DNA from: Pseudoduganella violaceinigra DSM 15887
GTDB lineage: Bacteria > Pseudomonadota > Gammaproteobacteria > Burkholderiales > Burkholderiaceae_D
Direction of reading: 5' to 3'
Assembly (NCBI RefSeq): GCF_000425385.1
Contig: NZ_AUDI01000016.1
Span: forward strand, 186,001-250,000
DNA length: 64,000 nucleotides
The notes below the pieces were generated by a model. That model made no database searches and was not told where the DNA came from. It saw only the letters and a program-made list of their open reading frames with translations. The position numbers and the translations under genes were made by a program. Every line of letters starts with the position of its first letter. The first letter of the stretch is position 1. Of the stretch, positions 21,880 to 28,981 are shown one piece after another.

Positions 21880-22536
21880 TTATGAATCATGGGGAAAGCG
21901 CTGCTCCCAGAGAGCCTTGAGTCTCGGCTCATGGTCGACGCGCCTGATTGCCGCTGTCATCTTCGGCGCTTCGGCATAGAAACGCTCGCGCCACGGCCCG
22001 AAACGGGAAACGACGGCCACGTAGATATCGAGAACGCTCAACGTATCGCCCAGCAGATATGTGGATGGCGTCAGCTGCGCATCCATATTACGCCAACAGA
22101 ATGCGATACGTTCATGGACTGCATTCACCACGTCATCCCTTGCGCTTTGGGACGCGCCAATCCGGCTCACATCCGGCTTGATCCAATGTAGTGAATAGAT
22201 GGCCGACGAGACGAAAAACATCCAGCGCAGGAATTGTCCGCGTAAGGGATCGCTCAAGGCCGGCGACAAGCCGGCGTCCGGATGGGAATCGGCAAGGTGG
22301 ATCAGGATGGCTGCGCTTTCCGTCAAGGTCTCACCGCCCGGGAGCAGCAGCGTTGGAACCTGCCGCAATGGATTCCGTTCGCCGACAAGGTCGCGGGCAG
22401 CGTCGGATGACCAGGTCTCTCCCTCAATCAGCTTGAATGGGATATCCAGTAGCGTCAGTACTGCCTCCACGGCGACGGAACCGGAAGCGGCCGCTCCGTA
22501 CAAGCGCAGCATGTCATTGGTAGTGGTTGATGTCAC
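21880..22536 (-). CDS. Glutathione S-transferase family protein
   Basis: 218 residues. An N-terminal thioredoxin-like domain (MLRLYGAAASGSV, then NPLRQVPTLLL and LTESAAILIHLAD, the glutathione-binding segments) is followed by the helical GST C-terminal domain. The chosen GTG start at 22536 has AGGAGG four bases upstream; an internal ATG at 22512 would give the more usual MLRLYG opening. Substrate unknown. Confidence 0.88.
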   Translation of the reverse strand: MTSTTTNDMLRLYGAAASGSVAVEAVLTLLDIPFKLIEGETWSSDAARDLVGERNPLRQVPTLLLPGGETLTESAAILIHLADSHPDAGLSPALSDPLRGQFLRWMFFVSSAIYSLHWIKPDVSRIGASQSARDDVVNAVHERIAFCWRNMDAQLTPSTYLLGDTLSVLDIYVAVVSRFGPWRERFYAEAPKMTAAIRRVDHEPRLKALWEQRFPHDS

Positions 22537-22566
22537 TCGACCTCCTGCGCCGCAAGTCCTTAAGAT

Positions 22567-23421
22567 CTAACTTGTCAGCGAACGTGCTTTTCGCCAGTAA
22601 TCCCATTGCGGGTCGGCTTGAAAGGAGACTTCAATCGGCAATTTCGGCAGAGACGCTAGCACCTCATTAAGCCGCGTTTCAAAGGCCGGGTAATTCCCCG
22701 TGTAATAGCACCATTCGCGCAACCCGTTTCCCGTCAGGGTATGGACGTGAACGGCAACACCCTCGTTGCGGATCGCTTCCAGCGCGTCTTCGAACAGGTA
22801 GACGCAGCTCATGGTGGCTTCGTCCGGAAGCCCTGCGGCGGCAAATCTCCATTCCATGACGACCGCAGTTTCATACAAGCCGCGCTTGTCTTCCGGTTTC
22901 GCATCCCTTGATTGAAGAAGCACTGGGCCGCCTTCACTCTCCCATTGGAGCATTGACCAATCGGACTTCTCATCAGCAAAGCCATGTGCCGCAACAGCCG
23001 GTCCTTTTGGTGAGCGCCAAACGGTAATAACCCAGAACACTGCCGCTGCCGTTGCCGAATACAGTGTCGCGACGAGAGAAGCTCCGAGCGAATTGCGCAG
23101 GACAGCAAAGAACTGTCCCGGATAAGTGTCAACTACAGTAAGCAGAACACTAAAAACAAATCCAACCAGCCCCCCGAACAGAATATAAGCCGCGAAGCTA
23201 TGGATCCGCTTTTTTTTCATCATAAGGTATGCTGGCACGCCCATCAGTACGGTGGCGGCATATGCGACGAAAATCAGGATAAACGGACCGACAACGGCAG
23301 CGTCGCCGTATCCCTTGGCCAGTCCATAAAAATAGAGCAGACCGGCCGGCACGGCTGGCGCCACCAGAAACCCTATGATTGCACGCTCTAGTTGCGTGAT
23401 GCGAAAGTGCTGGGAAGCCAT
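22567..23421 (-). CDS. Membrane protein with DUF695-like C-terminal domain
   Basis: 284 residues. Four hydrophobic segments (about 13-33, 43-66, 74-96, 106-130) are joined to a soluble domain of about 150 residues. That domain ends in PIEVSFQADPQWDYWRKA, resembling the end of DUF695. Starting at ATG 23421 the gene begins 1 base after the preceding stop, implying coupling. Visibly lower GC than the housekeeping genes. The DUF695 call is tentative; the membrane fusion is what can be seen directly. Confidence 0.7.
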   Translation of the reverse strand: MASQHFRITQLERAIIGFLVAPAVPAGLLYFYGLAKGYGDAAVVGPFILIFVAYAATVLMGVPAYLMMKKKRIHSFAAYILFGGLVGFVFSVLLTVVDTYPGQFFAVLRNSLGASLVATLYSATAAAVFWVITVWRSPKGPAVAAHGFADEKSDWSMLQWESEGGPVLLQSRDAKPEDKRGLYETAVVMEWRFAAAGLPDEATMSCVYLFEDALEAIRNEGVAVHVHTLTGNGLREWCYYTGNYPAFETRLNEVLASLPKLPIEVSFQADPQWDYWRKARSLTS

Positions 23422-23422
23422 T

Positions 23423-23791
23423 TTAACGTTTGCAGCCGAGCTTTTCGCCAAGGCTGTCAATGTCCAGTGAGTATTGCTGGTACAACTTGTCCAGCATCTC
23501 CTTCTCTTGCCGCTGATTTGGCGGCGGCGCCAGGAGAGCTTTACAGAGGCGGGCCGGTACCGGCTTGGCCTGGCTTATACAAGCCCGCACGTCGGGAGAC
23601 AGATCGTTCTTCCATCGCACGAAGCCTTCCTCGCTCGAGAACGCCTTCCCCATCGGGAGCGACGCGTATTGTTCGTCCTGGATCAGGCAAAGGGATACCG
23701 TCATGGGATACCACAAGCCGCCCCCATGGGCGTGCGCGCCCTGCGCCAGGGTAATCGCCAATCCTGCCACGAACATCCGGCCAACAACCAT
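23423..23791 (-). CDS. Small secreted hypothetical protein
   Basis: 122 residues with a signal peptide (about 1-22, cut near GAHA-H). The mature part is about 100 residues, with four cysteines (SLCLIQ, ACISQ, LCKALL, GCKR) that could form two disulfides. No family recognised. It is translationally coupled to the downstream membrane protein gene and lies 29 bases after the next upstream gene. Confidence 0.7.
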   Translation of the reverse strand: MVVGRMFVAGLAITLAQGAHAHGGGLWYPMTVSLCLIQDEQYASLPMGKAFSSEEGFVRWKNDLSPDVRACISQAKPVPARLCKALLAPPPNQRQEKEMLDKLYQQYSLDIDSLGEKLGCKR

Positions 23792-23820
23792 TTATTATCC
23801 CTTCAGGCTATGGATGCAGG

Positions 23821-24480
23821 TCACCGCGCGGCAGGGCACTTCTTGCGTGGCGCCCAATCCCAGACAATGTCTTGTCTCACCAGCTTGACCTTCCACTTGC
23901 GCGCCTGGTCCGTGAAGCACGCTGCGGTTGCAACCAGCTCGCCATTGGGCATCCATACCGGATCTCGCAAGGTAGCGCCCGATTGCCCTTGTTCATCTGA
24001 TCGAGTACTGTCGTAGCCGTACCAGGACAAATCGCCTTTGACTGAATAGACCTTCCATTCATTGCCATCCATCCCGTTCGAGTACTCGCTGATCAGGTAA
24101 GCACGCCGGTCTTCGGAGAACAGGACGCTGCGCCCGGCATCGGTCACCGCCCCCGTCCGTTCATTGATCAACTTGCCGGTGAACGACATCCCGTCTTCCA
24201 CATTCAGCAAGATGAACCCTTCCTTACGGTCACAAAAGAAGTAATGAACCCCTTCCAATGGCTCATTATGTGGCGGCTTGTCGCTGAATGTCTGCACGCC
24301 GGCGCTGGTACGAACCTGCAGTTGGTGCGTGCTCGTTCGCGTCACGACACCTGCAGCATGGGCACGAATGCGTGCTTGCTCGCTGTCAGACCCCGAGCAT
24401 GTCAGTTCCAGAGGAGCCGCGTGCAGGCTTGTGCCCGCGAGCAGAGAAATGGCTGCGGCAACCGCAATTCTTGAACACAT
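23821..24480 (-). CDS. Hypothetical secreted protein
   Basis: 219 residues with a signal peptide (about 1-22, cut near LHAA-P). The mature protein appears beta-rich and has four cysteines. No catalytic motif seen and no family recognised. It is the first gene of the accessory run; its ATG at 24480 lacks a Shine-Dalgarno and sits immediately below a nested dyad at 24484-24520. Confidence 0.75.
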   Translation of the reverse strand: MCSRIAVAAAISLLAGTSLHAAPLELTCSGSDSEQARIRAHAAGVVTRTSTHQLQVRTSAGVQTFSDKPPHNEPLEGVHYFFCDRKEGFILLNVEDGMSFTGKLINERTGAVTDAGRSVLFSEDRRAYLISEYSNGMDGNEWKVYSVKGDLSWYGYDSTRSDEQGQSGATLRDPVWMPNGELVATAACFTDQARKWKVKLVRQDIVWDWAPRKKCPAAR

Positions 24481-24483
24481 TTA

Positions 24484-24520
24484 ATGGCATTAACGTTTTA
24501 GCAAAACGCCACTATGCCAT
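24484..24520. promoter_or_regulatory. Nested dyad ahead of accessory gene run
   Basis: Two almost concentric inverted repeats: inner CGTTTT (24494-24499) with AAAACG (24503-24508), outer ATGGCAT (24484-24490) with ATGCCAT (24514-24520). It starts 4 bases before the first gene of the run and overlaps the place where a ribosome binding site would be. It could be an operator or an mRNA hairpin that hides the start. Confidence 0.45.
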
Positions 24521-24527
24521 ATCCGGG

Positions 24528-24558
24528 AAAAAACGGGCAGCACTGACATGGCTGCCCG
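24528..24558 (-). terminator. Rho-independent terminator after DUF3567 gene
   Basis: On the minus strand: perfect 8-bp stem CGGGCAGC / GCTGCCCG, 9-base loop, then six Ts. It ends the transcript carrying ntrX and DUF3567, so the accessory run that begins at 24480 is likely an independent unit. Confidence 0.92.
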
Positions 24559-24600
24559 ACAGTGGAGCAAGGGAGCGCTCCACGGAAGAATGCTTCAAGC

Positions 24601-24858
24601 TTAGTGCAGCAGCACCGGCTGACTCATCAGTGCTTCGTAATTGCCCAGGAAATCGTCGATTTCCTCCATCGTGGGCTCGCTGGCAATCAATTCATTAACG
24701 TCGCGGCGGAAGTTCTGCGCCAGGACCCCGGCAATGAAGATTTCGCGTTTGCCGCCCTTGTCGACGATCTCATAACCGCCGAAGCGCAAGGCTTCCAGGC
24801 TACGGTCCGCGCCAAATTCGACAACACTGTATTGCTCGCTGTTGTAAATCAGGTTCAT
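24601..24858 (-). CDS. DUF3567 family protein
   Basis: 85 residues opening MNLIYNSEQYSVVEFG, a small betaproteobacterial family of unknown function. Soluble, acidic, no signal peptide. Its mid-part (GGYEIVDKGGKREIFIAG) is the conserved core. It lies 55 bases downstream of the CobW-like gene and ends just before a terminator. Confidence 0.85.
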   Translation of the reverse strand: MNLIYNSEQYSVVEFGADRSLEALRFGGYEIVDKGGKREIFIAGVLAQNFRRDVNELIASEPTMEEIDDFLGNYEALMSQPVLLH

Positions 24859-24913
24859 ATCGCTTCCTTCACAGTTCCGTTGCCAAACCGAGATGGGGCT
24901 GTGTCAGCCGAAT

Positions 24914-25276
24914 TCAAGCGGTCAGTACCGGCTCCAGGCGCAGCAAGGCGTCGTAAGGTGCCGCTTCAAGCATGGCGCGCAGGCGATCCACGTGGGTGGC
25001 ATCAGCCAGGCTGATAAAGAGCTGCGCCGGGGGACGGCGCAAGAGGCGATTCAAGGTTACACGTAATACCAGATTGCCGGCGCAGCATAGGCAGCCAGGG
25101 GCGATACGATGCACCTGCCAGGCGGCTGAGTCACTTTCATCATATACTAAACTGGAGTTGCCGTCGGCCATACCTTCAATGATGATGGCGGTTGGCCGGC
25201 CAGGCGACAAAACGGCCGCTATCGCGTTTTCACGCGCTGCGGCCGTCGGTCCCGTTACCAGGATAGTGGAAATCAA
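24914..25276 (-). CDS. Short CobW-like protein with degenerate P-loop
   Basis: 120 residues. It begins like a COG0523/CobW GTPase (STILVTGPT), but where Walker A should read GxxGxGKT it has G-P-T-A-A-A-R-E, without lysine. The characteristic G-C-L-C-C metal motif is present at 61-65. Full CobW proteins have 300-400 residues; here everything after the CxCC region is missing except about 50 residues. The only available start is TTG at 25276, overlapping the ntrX stop by 4 bases (TTGA). It may be a metal-binding remnant or a specialised small protein. Confidence 0.6.
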   Translation of the reverse strand: MISTILVTGPTAAARENAIAAVLSPGRPTAIIIEGMADGNSSLVYDESDSAAWQVHRIAPGCLCCAGNLVLRVTLNRLLRRPPAQLFISLADATHVDRLRAMLEAAPYDALLRLEPVLTA

Positions 25277-25989
25277 GCCTGGTTCTTCTTCGACAGCTTG
25301 CCTGGCTCCACGCCCAGTTGCTTCAGCTTGCGGTACAAATGGGTGCGTTCCAGCCCGGTCTTTTCGGCCACGCGGGTCATACTGCCGCCTTCGCGGCCCA
25401 GGTGGTGTTCGAAGTACATGCGCTCGAACGCGTCGCGCGCTTCACGCAGCGGCAGGTCGAACGACAGGTTGAAGATCGGGTTGTCGCCGTTGACGGCGCG
25501 CGCCATGCCCAGGTTGTGGGTCACCGGCTGCTGCACCATTTGCGTCTGGCCGAAACTGCCGCTTTCCTCGACCGGCGCCTGCATGACCGGACGCGAGGCC
25601 AGGACCGGGGCCCTGACCGCTTCCTGCGCGCGGCTCAGGCCGGCTTGCACCGCCTTCAGCAGCTTTTGCATCGCAATCGGCTTTTCCAGGAAATTCATGG
25701 CGCCGATGCGGGTCGCTTCCACTGCGGTATCAATCGTCGCGTGTCCCGACATCATGATCACCGGCATGGTCAGCAAGCCGTCGCGCTGCCATTCCTTGAG
25801 CAGCGTGACGCCGTCCGTATCGGGCATCCAGATGTCGAGCAAGACCAGATCGGGCGCCCCTCCGGCGCGCGCCATGCGCGCCTGTTGGGCGTTTTCAGCC
25901 AGCGTCACCGCGTGGCCTTCGTCGCCCAGGATTTCCGAGAGTAACTCCCGGATGCCCATTTCATCATCAACTACGAGAATGTTTGCCAT
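25273..25989 (-). CDS. NtrX-type response regulator without AAA+ domain
   Basis: 238 residues. Receiver domain 1-120 with phospho-acceptor Asp52 (LVLLDIWMPD), acidic pair DDE at 8-10 and Lys in the NFLEKP segment. A linker of about 70 residues leads to a Fis-type helix-turn-helix (GSMTRVAEKTGLERTHLYRKLKQLG). Classical NtrX has a sigma-54-interacting ATPase domain between these parts; it is absent, so activation of sigma-54 promoters is not expected. The ATG has AAGGGA upstream. Downstream of the NtrY-like kinase after 100 bases. Confidence 0.88.
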   Translation of the reverse strand: MANILVVDDEMGIRELLSEILGDEGHAVTLAENAQQARMARAGGAPDLVLLDIWMPDTDGVTLLKEWQRDGLLTMPVIMMSGHATIDTAVEATRIGAMNFLEKPIAMQKLLKAVQAGLSRAQEAVRAPVLASRPVMQAPVEESGSFGQTQMVQQPVTHNLGMARAVNGDNPIFNLSFDLPLREARDAFERMYFEHHLGREGGSMTRVAEKTGLERTHLYRKLKQLGVEPGKLSKKNQA

Positions 25990-26089
25990 GTATCCCTTGC
26001 CCCTTCCCTCATTTTTATCGCTCTCTACGCAGGCATTCTATACCTGTCGGCACGACAATGATTTTATTAGTCCAACAATATTATGCCAA

Positions 26090-28375
26090 CTACACCGACG
26101 CCAACTTTAACAGCAAAATCAGCACCGACGCTCCACTACTATCGTCACGGTTCTGGATATCGATCCGGCCCCCATGTTCTTCGATAATCTTTTTCACCAT
26201 CGCCAGGCCCAGGCCGGTGCCCTTGGCCTTCGATGTCACATACGGTTCGAACGCATTGGCCAGGATTTTCGGTGCGAAACCGGGGCCATTGTCCGAGATT
26301 GAGAGGCGCACTGCAATACGTGTTCCGCCATCCGCGCTCTGGTAGATGATGCCCTCCGTGACCACGTCGATGCGCGGCTCGGCATCGGCCGGCGGATGCT
26401 CCTGCAGCGCGTCCTGCGCATTTTGCAGCAAGTTGTGGATTACCTGGCGCAATTGTGTGTCATCGCCCAGGATCATGGGCAGCGCGGGCGCCAGGCTGGC
26501 GTGCACAATGTCGTTGCCCTCGCCGCTCACGTACAGGTGCAGGATGTCTTCGATCAGCGAGTTCAGGTCAAGCGGCTGCAGTACGGCCGGCGGAGTGCGC
26601 GCGTAATCGCGGAAGTCGTCGACCATGCGTTTCATGGCCGAGACCTGGTTGACGATGGTGGTGGAGGCTCTGTTCAGCAATTCCACATCGGCACCCGCCA
26701 GCTTGGATTCAAGCTTCATCTGCAGGCGTTCGGCCGACAGCTGGATCGGCGTCAGCGGATTCTTGATTTCATGGGCCAGGCGGCGCGCCACTTCGCCCCA
26801 GGCGATCGAGCGCTGGGCCGAAATCACGTCGGTGATATCGTCGAACACGACGATATAGCCGGTGCCGGTTTCCAGCGGCAGGCGCGAGCCGCGCGTCAGC
26901 AGGATCTGTTCGCTGTCTTCCGGGCTGTCGGGCTTGCGCGGGATCTCGATCTGGCGCTGCCAGTGCAGGCGCGCCACGTTGCGTCCGGCCGCCGTCTGCG
27001 CGCTCTGGGTCGAGAAGGCGCTGATGATGGCGGAAGCGAATTCCTGCATGCCCTCCACCTCCGCCAGCGGCTGGCCGATCAGGGTCACGCCCGCGTGCTG
27101 CAGGATGCGTTCGACCGAATCGTTGCAGGTGACCAGGCGGAAGTCGGAATCGAGCACCATCACCCCGGCGGACATGTTTGCCAGCACCGATTCCAGGTGG
27201 GCCTTGGCGTTCTGCAGCGCGATCCGGTTGCGCTCCACGGCGCCGCGCGCGTCGGACAGCTGGCGCGTCATGGTGTTGAAGGATTGGGTCAGCGTACCCA
27301 GCTCATCCGAGCTGGCCACAATGGGGCGCGGCGACAGGTCGCCTTCGGCCACGGCGCGGGTGCCCTCGGCCAGCAGCAAGAGCGGCTGCGCCAGGTCGTT
27401 GGCGATCAGGAAGGCAGCCGCGATGGCGCCGAACACCGCCAGCAGCAGCGTCAGGGTCAGCGTTTCGATATACATCTTGCGCAGGCCGACGCGGGCCACG
27501 AAGCGCTCCTTGTATTCGGAGAAGGCGGTGCGCAGCATTTCGCCGTTGCTGGCCAGCTTCTGCGGCACCGCCTGGATGATCTGCAGATAGCGTGGAGCCA
27601 GGTGGGCGCCGGACGGCTGCACCGGGTCGGGAATGGCCATCAGCACGCGCAGGCGCAGCACGCTGTTGGCGTCGAGCGGCGCCGGCTGCGGGGCACCGAT
27701 ATGGTCGTCGCGCAGTTCGCCGCCGCCCTCGTAGGCGGCGTAGGATGGATCGTCCTTGGCCTTGGCCAGCATGACCGCGGAAGGCAGGTCGGCCGACAGG
27801 TTGATGCGGCGCTCGCCCATGGCGGACACGATCAGGCCGCCGTCCGCGTCGACGATGATGGCGCTCTGGGTGCCGGGGTGGCGGCGCACGAAGCGCGCCA
27901 GCGTGGCCGGGGCGGCGTAGAACGGGTCTTCCGCCAGCTGGCGCACGGTGCCGCGCGCCTGCGCTTCGAGCTCGGCCAGCGATTCATCCAGCGCCGAGCG
28001 GCCCAGGTCAAGGCCGGCGTCCAGCGCTTCCTCGACACGCACATTGAACCAGGAATCGATGGAGTGCGACACGAACTGCACCGACACCAGGAAGATCACC
28101 AGGCCGGGGAGCACGCCGATGGCGGCAAACAGCACCACCAGCCGCGTCATCAGGCGCGAGCCGAATTTGCCGCTCTTGTAGCGCGAATACAGGCGGAACA
28201 GGGAGACGCCGACCAGCAGCACCAGGGCCACGGCGACGGACGCATTCAGGCCGAGCAGCCAGCCGTAATAGCGGTCGAACAGGCCGGAGTTGTCGGAGGC
28301 CGATGCGAGCAGGAACAGCAATATGCTGCAGGCCGCGCCCGCGACGACAAACAAATACCTGAGGGCTGATCTCAC
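26090..28375 (-). CDS. NtrY-type sensor histidine kinase
   Basis: 761 residues. N-terminal membrane segments (about 5-25, 40-60, 80-105), a periplasmic sensor region, another membrane segment near 310-335, then HAMP, a PAS domain (ENAKAHLESVLANMSAG onward), HisKA with phospho-accepting His in LAHEIKNPLTP, and HATPase with DNGPGF and GTGLGLAMVKKII. Starts with GTG directly after the DUF4390 stop (TAAGTG). It presumably phosphorylates the adjacent receiver protein; this family is linked to nitrogen, redox and envelope responses, the exact signal being unknown here. Confidence 0.92.
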   Translation of the reverse strand: MRSALRYLFVVAGAACSILLFLLASASDNSGLFDRYYGWLLGLNASVAVALVLLVGVSLFRLYSRYKSGKFGSRLMTRLVVLFAAIGVLPGLVIFLVSVQFVSHSIDSWFNVRVEEALDAGLDLGRSALDESLAELEAQARGTVRQLAEDPFYAAPATLARFVRRHPGTQSAIIVDADGGLIVSAMGERRINLSADLPSAVMLAKAKDDPSYAAYEGGGELRDDHIGAPQPAPLDANSVLRLRVLMAIPDPVQPSGAHLAPRYLQIIQAVPQKLASNGEMLRTAFSEYKERFVARVGLRKMYIETLTLTLLLAVFGAIAAAFLIANDLAQPLLLLAEGTRAVAEGDLSPRPIVASSDELGTLTQSFNTMTRQLSDARGAVERNRIALQNAKAHLESVLANMSAGVMVLDSDFRLVTCNDSVERILQHAGVTLIGQPLAEVEGMQEFASAIISAFSTQSAQTAAGRNVARLHWQRQIEIPRKPDSPEDSEQILLTRGSRLPLETGTGYIVVFDDITDVISAQRSIAWGEVARRLAHEIKNPLTPIQLSAERLQMKLESKLAGADVELLNRASTTIVNQVSAMKRMVDDFRDYARTPPAVLQPLDLNSLIEDILHLYVSGEGNDIVHASLAPALPMILGDDTQLRQVIHNLLQNAQDALQEHPPADAEPRIDVVTEGIIYQSADGGTRIAVRLSISDNGPGFAPKILANAFEPYVTSKAKGTGLGLAMVKKIIEEHGGRIDIQNRDDSSGASVLILLLKLASV

Positions 28376-28981
28376 TTACTCAGCCCTGTACTGGAAGGTT
28401 TTCTGTTTGGACGAGAGCCGCCACTCGCTGTTGTTGAAGGCATTGACCTGGATCGGCTTGGGCAGGAAATCTTTGTCCATGCCCATCTTCAGGGAGACGT
28501 TGTACGTTTCGCCCACCTTCAAGGCGCCGCGCGGCGCGACGACCCAGCGGGTAGGACGGCGAATGAAAAACAGCGCCTCTTCCAGCGTCTGGAAGGGCTG
28601 GGCCACGGAGCCGATGATCTTGACATGGTACTGGCGCGTCAGCACGTCGTACCACAATTTATGGGTGCGCCTGGCGGTGACGGCTTTTTCGTCGAACCAG
28701 TACCAGCGCGGGCGGGTAAAGCTGATTTCAGTGGTGAAGTGCAGGGAAACGCCCGATTGCACGGCGTCTTCCAGGCCGTGGCTCAATTCGAAGGCGTAGT
28801 CGGCACGCAGGCGATATCCCTCTTCCGCCGCCTCGATATAGGCGCGCGTGATCTCCACCGTCTCATCGGAGGCGTGGGCGGCGTGCGGCAACGCGCAGGC
28901 AAGCGTCAACAGCAACTGCCAGCAAAGGAGTCGAAAAAATCTTTGGATCACTTGCCTGGTGCTCGTTAAAAAGTCACGCAT
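28376..28981 (-). CDS. DUF4390 family exported protein
   Basis: 201 residues with a signal sequence or N-terminal anchor (about 15-37, ending AAHA-S). The mature region matches the DUF4390 type that sits between rsmB and the ntrY-like gene in betaproteobacteria. It is beta-rich with several Trp/Tyr residues (RPRWYWFDEKAV). The ATG at 28981 overlaps the rsmB stop (ATGCGTGA). Function unknown; context suggests a role with the sensor kinase. Confidence 0.85.
   Translation of the reverse strand: MRDFLTSTRQVIQRFFRLLCWQLLLTLACALPHAAHASDETVEITRAYIEAAEEGYRLRADYAFELSHGLEDAVQSGVSLHFTTEISFTRPRWYWFDEKAVTARRTHKLWYDVLTRQYHVKIIGSVAQPFQTLEEALFFIRRPTRWVVAPRGALKVGETYNVSLKMGMDKDFLPKPIQVNAFNNSEWRLSSKQKTFQYRAE

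Noticed and set aside
26396-28369. 657-codon plus-strand open frame opposite the sensor kinase
   Set aside because: Shadow of the kinase gene, which shows HAMP, HisKA and HATPase motifs.
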